Of a DNA stretch of 64,000 nt, positions 54,631 to 63,974 are shown one piece after another. Source of the DNA: Anaerolineaceae bacterium. Lineage in GTDB: Bacteria > Chloroflexota > Anaerolineae > Anaerolineales > Anaerolineaceae. The translations under genes and the position numbers were made by a program. Where the stretch lies: NCBI GenBank assembly GCA_002702705.1, contig PABH01000029.1:55935-119934 (forward strand). Reading direction: 5' to 3'. The notes beneath the pieces were generated by a model. That model made no database searches and was not told where the DNA came from. It saw only the letters and a list, made by a program, of their open reading frames with translations. How positions within the stretch are numbered: the first letter of the stretch is position 1; every line of letters begins with the position of its first letter.

Positions 54631-55704
54631 ATGAAGTATATCTGCCCAAAATGTAAAAGAGTATCAGTTGATGGGAATATTTGGTGTCAAGAAAAATTTT
54701 GCCCCGCGGAAAATTCTTTAGAAATATTTAATAATGGGGAATGGTTTGGAAATATAGAAATTATTGAGGTTTTTTCTATTTTACGTTCATCAATTTTATA
54801 TAGAGCAATCCGCGAAGGGCAGAATATTATATTAAAAATTGCAAATGAAGGATGTGAAGAACGGTTAAAAAGGGAAGCCCGGTTGTTGAGTTCCTTAACC
54901 GACAAAAGCCAACATCCAATGTTGCCAATATTATTATCAGCTCATGAACAAGCATCTGTAAAAGAATTTCCTTATAGTAAATTAGTTGTCAATGGAAAAA
55001 CACGTTATTATGAAATCTTTGATGATGTAGAGGGAGAAACCCTTCGCAATCTATTAATAAAAAATCCACAACCATGGTATAAGCATGTTGGTTGGATCGT
55101 TATTAGTTTGTGCGATGTGCTTTTATTAATTCATCAGTCCAATCACCTTCATTTATGTATTAATCCTGAAACAGTAATTCTAAGATTTGATAAAGAAAAC
55201 ATTCCACGTCCTGTCTTAATTGATTTGGGAATTGCAGATAAGGCAGAAAACATACAATTTAGTTGGGATGAGCGTTTTACTTTTCCAGCTTATACAGCCC
55301 CTGAATTAATTCAAATGGAGGGTAAAGTTGGTGCAGCAACAGATGTTTATGGAGTGGGACTGCTTTTATATGAGATGCTAGCAGGACAACCTGCTTATCC
55401 TTATGAACTTAGGAAAGACGAGGAAATTTACCAAGCCATACAAAGTGGTGTTTTTTCGCAAACCGGAAGAACAGACTTAATTAATATTCCTCAGATTGCT
55501 GAAAGCACTATCCAAAAAGATTATGATTTACGTCCAAAAGACATACGAACACTTGTATTAAAACTGATGCAAAATTTTTCTTCTGTTCCAAAAGAAAAGG
55601 TGAAACGAAAATTCAATTGGCAGCTGTTTAGCATAGTGATCGGTGTTTTACTTGCAATCTCGTTACTACTCGTACTTGCCTTAGTTATCTCAGAATCTAC
55701 ATAA
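54631..55704 (+). CDS. EssB/YukC-like membrane pseudokinase
   Basis: A 357-residue protein. It has an N-terminal zinc-binding motif (YICPKCKR...WCQEKFC), a kinase-like domain (about 30-300) without catalytic residues (LHLCINPETVIL for HRDLKPEN, IDLGIAD for DFG; Gly loop lost) and one TM helix close to the C-terminus (LFSIVIGVLLAISLLLVLAL). Firmicutes EssB/YukC has the same cytosolic pseudokinase plus single helix but with a longer external part, here only a few residues. It lies between the WXG100 genes and the motor gene, where EssB belongs. GCGAGG precedes the ATG. Its role as an adaptor at the motor is inferred. Confidence 0.8.
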   Translation: MKYICPKCKRVSVDGNIWCQEKFCPAENSLEIFNNGEWFGNIEIIEVFSILRSSILYRAIREGQNIILKIANEGCEERLKREARLLSSLTDKSQHPMLPILLSAHEQASVKEFPYSKLVVNGKTRYYEIFDDVEGETLRNLLIKNPQPWYKHVGWIVISLCDVLLLIHQSNHLHLCINPETVILRFDKENIPRPVLIDLGIADKAENIQFSWDERFTFPAYTAPELIQMEGKVGAATDVYGVGLLLYEMLAGQPAYPYELRKDEEIYQAIQSGVFSQTGRTDLINIPQIAESTIQKDYDLRPKDIRTLVLKLMQNFSSVPKEKVKRKFNWQLFSIVIGVLLAISLLLVLALVISEST

Positions 55705-55726
55705 AACCCTTACGGAGGGCTTAACC

Positions 55727-58700
55727 TTGTCTCAAGAATTAAGATATATCGAACGTCCACCCAGAATTCAACCTGAGCTTCCTTTTGGTTCTATTAATAT
55801 CCCCGCCCCACCTGATCAGGATCGAAATCCTAACAACATATTAATGCAAATTGCTTTACCTTTGATCATGATTCTAGGTTATGTGATGGTAGCGTTATTT
55901 GGTCAGGGAAGAAGTTTATTATTAATTATTCCAATGGCACTCGCCGCTATCGGTTCTACCACAATGGCAATTGTTGCAATGAGGAATGAGAAAAAACAGC
56001 GTGAGGAAAGAGAAAAAGCTTATAACCAAAGACTGGCGGAATTAAGAAAAGACTTAGAAACTCAACACGAAATGCAGAGGATATTTTATATCTATAATTA
56101 TCCTAATATTCAACAAACCTTGGAAATGGTTAATGACTTAAGTTTAGAAAAGAATAAACGTACGCAGGATATTCGTTCTGGTTCAAGATTATGGGAAAGA
56201 AGAACCTCCGATTCAGATTTTGCTTGCATCAATCTGGGTGAGGGAACGATTCCTTCCACATTTACTTACAAAATGCCTGAAACGGAAAAATATGATAATC
56301 CTCAGATTCGGGAAGCGTATCGTTTAGCCGAGGATTCAAAATATATTCATAAAGTACCGATCACCATTCCCCTGCGGCATCCAAAAGAAGACGAACAAGG
56401 CACCAAAGATACTATTGCTGAACAAGTAAACAATATTAAGAGACATGCAATTGGCATAACTGGAAAAAACAAATTTCATGTTTATCAATATATATGGAGC
56501 GTTTTGGCCGATTACGCCGCATATCACTCTCCAAATGATACACAGTTATACATCATAGGATCAAATGCATCCCGTAAGCAATGGGGCTGGGCTTTCAATT
56601 TGCCGCATTGTAAACATGGTGATCAAAACCGTACGCTCATGTTTGAATCGGCAAAAGATGAATTAGAAGAAAATGAAGTTGACCGAATGCGAACCTTTCT
56701 GAAGGAAATTCGAAAAGAATTAGAACATCGAAAAATTCGGTTAGAAGATCGAGAAAAAGGCGGTGATATTACCATTCCTTTTATGCTATTTATTGTTGAT
56801 GTGTTGGATCTAGTCCCTTCTTGGTCAACTTTAAAAGATTTGGAAAGTGACGCGACCATTTCTACCATTTTACAAGAAGGAAAACAATTAGGAGCTGCGA
56901 TTATTTTCTTGTTACCAGATCGTTCAATTGTTCCCAGCACCTGCCAGGCTGTTTTAGAAATTGAACAAGATTCAAGCAACCCGGATAAAATCATTTTTCG
57001 TTATGCAGAAATCAAGTTAAATACCCTGCGATACGTCGGGCATAAGAATGTCATATTAAGCGCACAGACAATCATCGATTTCTCAAAAAAACTAGAACCA
57101 TTAGCGGTACGCAGAAGTTTCGGTGCGGATCTTGCTTCGAGTGTTTCTTTCTTAGAAATGATAAACGCTCCTTCGCTTAATATATTAAAAAGGATCATCA
57201 AACAACAGTGGGCCAATAGTAAAACAAAAGATATGGCAGATTGGACTTTTGCTGACGTAGGTTTATTATCAGGAAATGAAGTAAGAAGACTGGTATTTTC
57301 AGCAAAAGCCGATGGCGTACATGGATTAATTGCCGGTAGTACTGGTTCCGGCAAATCAGAACTTTTAACCACCCTCATTTTAAGCCTAGCGGTTAATTTT
57401 GATCCTAGCATTGTAAATTTTGTATTGGTAGACTATAAAGGTGGCGCCGCATTTGAACCATTCAAAAACCTACCCCACTGTGTGGATATCGTAACTAATT
57501 TAGAAGGTAGTGCTACCTCCAGAATGTTTGCCTCTATTAATGCGGAAATGGATCGACGCCAGCGTATCAATACCTATTCAAACTCTAAGGATATTGTTCA
57601 TTATCGCAAAAAAGGTTTGCATCTTCAAAATAATGAACAGCCCTATCCACATCTTTTTATCATCATTGATGAATTTGCTGAAATGATTGCAGGAAATCCA
57701 GAATTTAAGGCGCAGCTTGAATCGATCACCCGGCTCGGACGATCATTAGGGGTTTCGCTAGTCTTAGCTGCCCAACGCCCAATCGGTGTTACCGATCAGA
57801 TGCGAGCCAACATTAAATTTAGGATCTGCTTAAGGGTGGAAACAACCGATGACAGTCGCGAATTACTAAAACGATCTGATGCTGCTTATTTACCACCTGG
57901 TATTCCCGGACGTGGGTACCTTCAGGTAGGCAATGAAAATATTGAGCTCATCCAAACAGCTTGGGCTGGTTCAGATTATCTCGATCTACCTGATCCACAG
58001 CTGGCAGGAAATGAGGAACAAATTACTCTTAGTCAGACAGCACCTCAAGTAATCTGGTTAAATCGGCCAAAAAAATCCCGTCAAGCCAATGAAGAGATGC
58101 CAAAAGTGTACGAGGTGGTAATTGAAACCTTAAATCAGCTTGCAAAGGATTTTTCAACACCTCAATGGCGACCCTGGCCCGTCTTTTTACCCAAGGATTT
58201 ATCATTAGAAACACCACTCGATACTGCTTATATGGACGAGGAAACTATACATATTCTTCAATCCCCCTTCACAGCAGGTTCAAATGGACATGATTTACCA
58301 CTGAATGAAAACATTCGTCATATTAAAGAAGGCCAATTCAATTGGGCCGCTTTAGATTGGAAAACAAGAGCTTGCCGTCCAATTCTCGGGTTGATTGACA
58401 ATCCATTTGAAGCAAAACAAATGCCTTTAACGATTAATTTTCCCAATGGTCATGGCGTATTATTTGGAGCCTCAGGTTGGGGAAAGACCACTTTTTTACG
58501 GACTCTTTTAATTAGCCTAGCCGCAACCCATTCTCCCGATGATCTACATATTTATATACTTGAATTTGGTGGACGAAGCCTTGCTTTATTTGAACAATTA
58601 CCGCATGTTGGTGCTGTCATTAATGGGGAAGAAGAAGAAAGGATAGGACGCTTAATTCGTAAGTTAAATACGATTTTAGAGGAAAGACAAAGAATATTAA

Positions 58701-60226
58701 GTTCCGACGGGGCAAATGATATTTATACATACAACCAAAATCATCTAGAAAATAGCATTCCTCCGATCCTTTTGGTGATTGATAATTTCGCGGAATTTAA
58801 CGAGAATTATGAAAATCAAATGCCTAACCTGATTTCGTTAGCTCGCGAATCCCGCGCTTACGGCATTCACATTATGATCACAGCGAACCAAACAAATATT
58901 CCAGCAAAATTCTTTAATTTATTAACCGAACGTTTCACCCTACGTTTATCTGATCCGGGAGATTATAGCAATGTTGTTGGACGTGGCAATACGGATATCG
59001 GTGAAATTTATGGACGTGGTTTGGTAAAGGTTGGCAAACGTCCTTTAGAATTTCAAACAGCATTGCCCGTATTCATAAGTCCAGAAGATATATTAAAAGG
59101 GATAGATGAAACCAGCAAATTAAAATCTTTAATCAGCATAATGGAGAAAGTGTGGGATAACCGCTGGAAAAATAATCCTCCAGAAGCAATTGATACATTA
59201 GATATTCACATTACTCTAGAGAAACTAATTAACAAAAAATATCAGCTCAATCTCACAAAGGTAACTCCGCCTGTAGGTATAGATGATCGAGATCTACATC
59301 CATATTTATTGGACCTAGAAAAAATGGGGCCAAATTTAGTTATAATTGGCCCACCCAATTCTGGCAAAACAACCACCTTACGCACTATAGTGCTATCTTT
59401 GGCCTGGCATTACTCTCCAGAAGAAGTAAAAATTGTTTTAATTGATTTCCAAAGGAGGTTTTTTCGCTATGGCGGCGAAAAATCACTTTCTGATTTACCA
59501 CATGTTATTGAAACAATCTATGATGTAGACCCGTTGGAAACATTTGTTAAAAATTTAAAATACGAAACAAACATTTTGAACGACAAAGATCAACGACAGC
59601 GTATTTTTGTCATCATCGATAATTATGACGGTTTTTCCGATGACGCGTATAGTAAAAAACGAGATATCATATCCGAGTTAGCCGTACAAAGCAGAGAATA
59701 TGGCAGCGATGGATTGCATTTTATTGGCTGTGGCTCACCCCAAATGACAGGTTTGTCTGATGATTTACGAAAACAGTTAACTGCATCCAGCTTCGGACTG
59801 GCTCTACAAAGTGCTGATTCTGCATCAAGATTAAATGGAAGAGTTCCCCGCAATCTCACGTCCGTTGAACTGCCAATGGGACGGGGATTTATGATCAAGT
59901 CAGGTAGAACCCAAATTCTCCAAATTGCAACGCCGTATAACGATGACTTGGATATGGCTGAGAAATTGGATAAATGGGTTGGAAAAATACATAATAAATA
60001 TATCAATAGTCATTCATCCTGGTCACGCCCCAAGGAAGAATCAAAGAAAAAAACGGTAGAACTTCCTGATGCTAATCTTCAATTGATAGAAGACTGCAAA
60101 CAATTCCTCATTCAATCTGGAAGTGTTAATAAGGAAACAATAGATTCCTGGCCAATAAAGGATATTGTTGATACAGCAAAGATTATGGGCTTCAAAATAA
60201 AAAATGAACACGAAGGTGAATCATGA
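55727..60226 (+). CDS. Type VII secretion ATPase EccC/EssC-like (FtsK/SpoIIIE)
   Basis: A 1499-residue motor. TTG at 55727 is chosen since GGAGGGC lies just before it. Two TM helices lie near residues 43-85. Three FtsK/SpoIIIE ATPase domains follow: Walker A GSTGSGKS (about 537) with Walker B FIIIDEFAEM; GASGWGKTT (about 915) with ILLVIDNFAEF; and GPPNSGKTT (about 1209) with FVIIDNYDGF. Domain 1 keeps the catalytic Glu (DE) while domains 2 and 3 have Asn (DN), matching the view that domain 1 is the active engine. No N-terminal FHA domain is present, in contrast to EssC. It should drive export of WXG100 substrates. Confidence 0.94.
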   Translation: MSQELRYIERPPRIQPELPFGSINIPAPPDQDRNPNNILMQIALPLIMILGYVMVALFGQGRSLLLIIPMALAAIGSTTMAIVAMRNEKKQREEREKAYNQRLAELRKDLETQHEMQRIFYIYNYPNIQQTLEMVNDLSLEKNKRTQDIRSGSRLWERRTSDSDFACINLGEGTIPSTFTYKMPETEKYDNPQIREAYRLAEDSKYIHKVPITIPLRHPKEDEQGTKDTIAEQVNNIKRHAIGITGKNKFHVYQYIWSVLADYAAYHSPNDTQLYIIGSNASRKQWGWAFNLPHCKHGDQNRTLMFESAKDELEENEVDRMRTFLKEIRKELEHRKIRLEDREKGGDITIPFMLFIVDVLDLVPSWSTLKDLESDATISTILQEGKQLGAAIIFLLPDRSIVPSTCQAVLEIEQDSSNPDKIIFRYAEIKLNTLRYVGHKNVILSAQTIIDFSKKLEPLAVRRSFGADLASSVSFLEMINAPSLNILKRIIKQQWANSKTKDMADWTFADVGLLSGNEVRRLVFSAKADGVHGLIAGSTGSGKSELLTTLILSLAVNFDPSIVNFVLVDYKGGAAFEPFKNLPHCVDIVTNLEGSATSRMFASINAEMDRRQRINTYSNSKDIVHYRKKGLHLQNNEQPYPHLFIIIDEFAEMIAGNPEFKAQLESITRLGRSLGVSLVLAAQRPIGVTDQMRANIKFRICLRVETTDDSRELLKRSDAAYLPPGIPGRGYLQVGNENIELIQTAWAGSDYLDLPDPQLAGNEEQITLSQTAPQVIWLNRPKKSRQANEEMPKVYEVVIETLNQLAKDFSTPQWRPWPVFLPKDLSLETPLDTAYMDEETIHILQSPFTAGSNGHDLPLNENIRHIKEGQFNWAALDWKTRACRPILGLIDNPFEAKQMPLTINFPNGHGVLFGASGWGKTTFLRTLLISLAATHSPDDLHIYILEFGGRSLALFEQLPHVGAVINGEEEERIGRLIRKLNTILEERQRILSSDGANDIYTYNQNHLENSIPPILLVIDNFAEFNENYENQMPNLISLARESRAYGIHIMITANQTNIPAKFFNLLTERFTLRLSDPGDYSNVVGRGNTDIGEIYGRGLVKVGKRPLEFQTALPVFISPEDILKGIDETSKLKSLISIMEKVWDNRWKNNPPEAIDTLDIHITLEKLINKKYQLNLTKVTPPVGIDDRDLHPYLLDLEKMGPNLVIIGPPNSGKTTTLRTIVLSLAWHYSPEEVKIVLIDFQRRFFRYGGEKSLSDLPHVIETIYDVDPLETFVKNLKYETNILNDKDQRQRIFVIIDNYDGFSDDAYSKKRDIISELAVQSREYGSDGLHFIGCGSPQMTGLSDDLRKQLTASSFGLALQSADSASRLNGRVPRNLTSVELPMGRGFMIKSGRTQILQIATPYNDDLDMAEKLDKWVGKIHNKYINSHSSWSRPKEESKKKTVELPDANLQLIEDCKQFLIQSGSVNKETIDSWPIKDIVDTAKIMGFKIKNEHEGES

Positions 60227-60843
60227 TTGAATATCTAGATCTTGTATTCGACATTTTTGATCAAACAGGCCAAAAAGCCAAGGTAAATAAGAATTTGACC
60301 ATTTCCGAGTTAATGGATGAGATCATTAAAGAATTTGATGATTTAAACAATGACCATTCCGTTGAATATGCCTTATTTTTAAAAGGCAACCCCAAACCCC
60401 TAGATAAACAAAAAAGTTTAGAGTCTTTAAATATTCAAATGTTTGATGAGCTTGTTTTTCAATATGCTTCAGGAACGCCAAGGGACGTCATCGAAGTTAA
60501 GGAAAATTGCAATGCCTATGTATTGGTTGAATCATTAAATGAAAACATAAAAATTGAATGGCAGCCAGCCATCATCGGACGACCAGATAATGACCCTACT
60601 CACAATAAACTATTGGCAATCAATCTCCAATCTGCTGCTAACGGCATGTCCGTATCTCGAAAGCATGCACAAATCCTAGAGGAAGACCACCATTATTTTA
60701 TTGAACCATTATCCACCTATAACCCAACCTATTTAAATGATGAAACATTACCAATCGAAGGAAAGCGTGAACTATTCAATAATGATCTTTTATTTATTTC
60801 AAAAGCACGGATCAAATTAGTTTTTACGATTTGCCCAGAATAA
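60223..60843 (+). CDS. YukD/EsaB ubiquitin-like protein fused to FHA domain
   Basis: A 206-residue protein starting inside the motor stop codon (ATGA overlap). Residues 1-85 form a ubiquitin-like fold of the YukD/EsaB type (YLDLVFDIFDQTGQKAKV, LNIQMFDELVFQYASG). Residues 100-206 are an FHA domain: PAIIGRPDN, MSVSRKHAQILEE and YNPTYLND keep the Arg, Ser, His and Asn residues of phospho-Thr readers. In Firmicutes EsaB is a stand-alone regulator. The fusion puts a phospho-Thr reader directly next to the motor and is a key link between the kinases and secretion. Confidence 0.85.
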   Translation: MIEYLDLVFDIFDQTGQKAKVNKNLTISELMDEIIKEFDDLNNDHSVEYALFLKGNPKPLDKQKSLESLNIQMFDELVFQYASGTPRDVIEVKENCNAYVLVESLNENIKIEWQPAIIGRPDNDPTHNKLLAINLQSAANGMSVSRKHAQILEEDHHYFIEPLSTYNPTYLNDETLPIEGKRELFNNDLLFISKARIKLVFTICPE

Positions 60844-60866
60844 TTAAACCAAAAAATATTTTTTTT

Positions 60867-61340
60867 CTAAGTATCCAAAGGTTTTTGATCAAACGTTAAT
60901 GAAGAAACCATCATGGCAAAAATCGGATCGACTACAATAAACTCTTTTCCATTCTGCCTTGTCATTGTAATGGTCATAAATAAATTATGCACCAAGATAA
61001 AGACTTGCTGCTGGTATATCCCTACCCCTTCGGTATTTTTCCAAGTGTAGACTTGTTTATAAACCTCATGTGGTTTACTTCCGTTTTTCTCTTCGTTTAA
61101 TAACTGAAAGTTTTTATATTCTTTTTGCTGAGTCTGATGAGATAAATGCACAATTTCATCCATACTGACTTCATCTTCCATTAAGCGTTGGTTAACCATT
61201 AAATTAGCGGGAACTTTTTCATTGGGCACAAGTGGCGGTGCGATAAACATTACTTGATAAGCCGGTGATGATGTAATTGTCCAATTGGTCGGCCTGACGA
61301 TCTGAAAATTAGGTCCAGTGTACTTTATAAATTCTACCTT
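60867..61340 (-). CDS. DcrB/DUF1795-like protein
   Basis: A 157-residue protein resembling the DcrB/DUF1795 (PsbP/Mog1-like) family: an alpha/beta sheet protein with FQIVRPTNWTI, ANLMVNQRLMEDEVSMDEIV and a YQQQVFILVHNLFMTITM strand pair. Such proteins often neighbour polymorphic toxins and secretion clusters, where immunity or chaperone roles have been proposed. AGGAGAATAGAC precedes the ATG at 61340. It follows the glycine-rich WXG-headed gene by 31 bases and is probably its partner. Confidence 0.65.
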   Translation of the reverse strand, partial: KVEFIKYTGPNFQIVRPTNWTITSSPAYQVMFIAPPLVPNEKVPANLMVNQRLMEDEVSMDEIVHLSHQTQQKEYKNFQLLNEEKNGSKPHEVYKQVYTWKNTEGVGIYQQQVFILVHNLFMTITMTRQNGKEFIVVDPIFAMMVSSLTFDQKPLDT

Positions 61341-61371
61341 CATGTCTATTCTCCTGCCTGATTTCAACTAC

Positions 61372-62508
61372 CTACCAGCCTGATCCACCATGATTTGTAT
61401 CAGACTGAGTGAATTTTTTGAGCAATTCGGAAATATCGATTTCTAAACCGCCGCCCGCTTGGGCCCCTAAGCCAAGAGCAGCCCCAACCTCATATTCTAC
61501 TTTGAAGGATCCGTTGTTAAAACCAATATCCACATCCAAAACTGCACCTGCACCTGCACTTAACGCACCATTGACACTGGGCGTAATATCAATCCAATCC
61601 GTATCAATAACTTTCCATTCCAATTCACCCTCTGCTTTTGCACCAACAAAAGCTTCTCCGCCAAGCCCAATACCTACCCGTTGCTCTTCTAAATTGCCAA
61701 AAATGCCTGCGTTTCCGGAAACCTGAGCGCCAATATAACCATCCACCGCTGCTGCTAAACTGCCCAGTTCCTTGTTATATGTTCCATGTACAAGGTATGC
61801 ACCAGCTTTGCCTTCCGCTTCTGCTACCGCTTTGAACTTACTCAAATCTATATCCGCTTTTGCGGAAGATTTAATTTCAGCGCTTAATAAGCGGCCAGAA
61901 AATTCACCCCAATTGCCAGAATACGTTCCATCGCGGACTGCTGCATACGCATTAAATTCCTCTGATTTCCAGAGCGTCAGCGTACTTTTAAAGTACTCTT
62001 TTTTAAACGGGTCATCTTCAATAAACTCTGTTAATTCATCCCAGGTTAATTCACCGCTTAAGTAACCTAAATAGTGTTCACGCATTTTACCGTTCAGAAG
62101 AATGTACTCAGAATTACCACCCGGTGTTTCTAAGATGAGTACTTCTTCGCCATCTTCGTTGATACCGATTTCAACCAGCCCACCTGATTGATTATTTTGA
62201 TCTGTTGCCTGAGAAAATAAATTAGCAGCCTCGTTCTCAGCATCCTGAAAAATCTGAATGATTTGATTAAGGGACTCTTCACCATAAAACAAACCTTCCG
62301 ATAAGCGATCTAAGCTAGGCAACACAGTCGTTTGGATTTCAGCGATAAAGGCATTGGCTGCTTTTCCTTGAAAATTGATTCCAGCAATTGTCTCGGTGTG
62401 TTGAGACAAATTTGCTCTTAATTGCTGCATCAACTCACCTTCCCGGAGAAAAAGATCAGCAATTTTTTTTAAGGATTCGTAGTTGATATTAATCTCATCA
62501 ATGGGCAT
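61372..62508 (-). CDS. WXG100-headed effector with Gly/Ala-rich amphipathic domain
   Basis: A 378-residue protein. The first 100 residues are a WXG100-like hairpin (NYESLKKIADLFLREGELM, turn NFQGKAANAFIAEI, then LPSLDRLSEGLFYGEESL). The C-terminal 190 residues are made of Gly/Ala-rich beta-strand-like repeats with alternating polarity (KAVAEAEGKAGAYLVHGTYN, VDGYIGAQVSGNAGIFG, NGALSAGAGAVLDVDIG), resembling toxins that form beta pores or membrane-active sheets. No catalytic motif is seen. It lies beyond the end of the rightward operon, on the other strand, together with the DcrB-like gene. Export by the local system is inferred from its head. Confidence 0.7.
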   Translation of the reverse strand: MPIDEININYESLKKIADLFLREGELMQQLRANLSQHTETIAGINFQGKAANAFIAEIQTTVLPSLDRLSEGLFYGEESLNQIIQIFQDAENEAANLFSQATDQNNQSGGLVEIGINEDGEEVLILETPGGNSEYILLNGKMREHYLGYLSGELTWDELTEFIEDDPFKKEYFKSTLTLWKSEEFNAYAAVRDGTYSGNWGEFSGRLLSAEIKSSAKADIDLSKFKAVAEAEGKAGAYLVHGTYNKELGSLAAAVDGYIGAQVSGNAGIFGNLEEQRVGIGLGGEAFVGAKAEGELEWKVIDTDWIDITPSVNGALSAGAGAVLDVDIGFNNGSFKVEYEVGAALGLGAQAGGGLEIDISELLKKFTQSDTNHGGSGW

Positions 62509-62613
62509 CGGATTATTCCTTTATAATCGAAAACTCACTATAATCTTTATAATGAGTTTAGTCCACAACTAATTAGAAAACAAGCGGAACTTCCAATTTT
62601 TTTTCGAAATTCA

Positions 62614-62640
62614 GAAGCTGCCGAGATATTCGGCAGCTTC
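62614..62640. terminator. Hairpin between WXG effector and methyltransferase-like gene
   Basis: A perfect 11-bp stem (GAAGCTGCCGA / TCGGCAGCTTC) with a 5-base loop. TTTT follows on the plus strand. It lies 45 bases after the stop of the minus-strand gene at 62685 and probably ends that transcript as well. Confidence 0.6.
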
Positions 62641-62684
62641 TTTTGGGGATTTGATGGAAATTTTTTTTATACAATCCCTTAACT

Positions 62685-63344
62685 TTATTTAATCGATTGT
62701 TTCCTTTGGAATTTGGGCACAAACATATTGGTTTTATTCCGATATTCCGTATACTCTTTTGCTGCTAATGTCATTAGGTAGCCTTCTTCAGAAAGAACTT
62801 GATGGTAAATGGCGATCCACCCTATTAAACCCAGCATTGGTAACCATATTCCAGTAAAAAGGAATAGGGCAATATTAAGAAATGCTTCTACCGTGTAGCG
62901 AGGATGGCGAATTAATCTATATGGTCCTTGCGTTGCCAAAATGAACTCTTGCGGTGGAATTTTGTACAAGGGTGTATAGTTGGGATTGAATACCATTGCG
63001 AAAAAACCAAAAATATCGTCAATAACAAACAGAACACTTCCAATTATATTCACCCATAGTGGGAAATCTACTTTGAGCACCACAAAGTATTGATTGATTG
63101 ATGATGGTAATGAATCTATGATGAGAATAAGTATTGTGATGATATTGATCCCAAAGACAAAAAGCACGCCAATTTTTGAAAGAATTGTTCCTGGTGGTTT
63201 TGATAAATTGGACACAAGGGGACGGTTTATCTTTGTAAAGTTCTTTAAGAACGTATTTTTTAATAGAAATCTGTTGATGCTATACAACAAGAAAAGTACA
63301 GCCCATGTTATAGCAACGATCAATAACTTGTTTTGATTATTCAT
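62685..63344 (-). CDS. Isoprenylcysteine carboxyl methyltransferase (ICMT)-family membrane protein
   Basis: A 219-residue integral membrane protein. Four or five hydrophobic helices are visible. The C-terminal GPYRLIRHPRYTVEAF motif followed by EEGYLMTLAAKEYTEYRNK is the SAM-binding signature of the ICMT/PEMT-like bacterial methyltransferases. The bacterial substrate is usually unknown. The ATG at 63344 is preferred because it begins just before the first TM helix; an upstream ATG at 63404 is possible. No link to the secretion genes is evident. Confidence 0.85.
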   Translation of the reverse strand: MNNQNKLLIVAITWAVLFLLYSINRFLLKNTFLKNFTKINRPLVSNLSKPPGTILSKIGVLFVFGINIITILILIIDSLPSSINQYFVVLKVDFPLWVNIIGSVLFVIDDIFGFFAMVFNPNYTPLYKIPPQEFILATQGPYRLIRHPRYTVEAFLNIALFLFTGIWLPMLGLIGWIAIYHQVLSEEGYLMTLAAKEYTEYRNKTNMFVPKFQRKQSIK

Positions 63345-63404
63345 TGAACACTTTTTTTGAATAGCACCAAAATATAAATTGGTTTGACCTACAATACACA
63401 TCAT

Positions 63405-63974
63405 TATGTCGTCTCTTGTAGTTTACCAAGCTTTAATAAATTGAATGAATCCTAAATTAGAGTATAACAAAAACGCCCTCCAAAATTGATAGGCATGTAT
63501 TTTTTCCGGGGTGGATTTTACCCCATCACTGGTCTAAACTTATACCCGTATATACGACTCGGTCCATGTTGAGGATATAGCGGTGACTTTCTAGCGAAAT
63601 ATTCTATTTTGTTTTTCTACCATCTCCTATAAGACGAGCGTCGTTAATCATAGATCTAAAGATACAACGCATAATTTCCGTAAACAACTCAGATATAGAA
63701 CATAAACTCACTGTCGCGAATATTTAAAGGATTTTTTAAGCACTTAATTTGAGGGAAGACCATTTAAATAGTGCTATTTCATTCGTTCCACCTGGGAATC
63801 TTTTCTCTTGCTAAAAAGTTTTTCCATTCCAGATGATTTTCCACGCTTCTACTTCCTTTTTATTTTGTTTTCTAAGAGAATTACTTATTTCTTCCTACTT
63901 GTATTTAGATGAGAAGTACCCGAAAAAATGGACACCAAGTTAAGAGAAATCTATAATAAGAACTTGGAGAAAAA
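63405..63974. other. AT-rich non-coding stretch
   Basis: Some 570 bases with no convincing open frame. A small hairpin (GGGGT / ACCCC, 63508-63524) is the only structure I see. Promoters for the divergent methyltransferase-like gene and the gene beginning at 63975 presumably lie here, but no clear boxes stand out. Confidence 0.5.

Noticed and set aside
54631..55704. Active Ser/Thr kinase
   Set aside because: The HRD and Gly-loop residues are absent and the position between WXG100 and EccC genes fits an EssB-like pseudokinase.
29669..62508. Canonical EccB, EccD, EccE, MycP, EsaA or EssA genes
   Set aside because: No multi-TM EccD-like protein, no mycosin-type protease and no EsaA/EssA-like membrane protein could be found in this island; the subtilase at 26483 has its own terminator, lies outside the island and has a cucumisin-type layout with no C-terminal anchor, so it was not called MycP.
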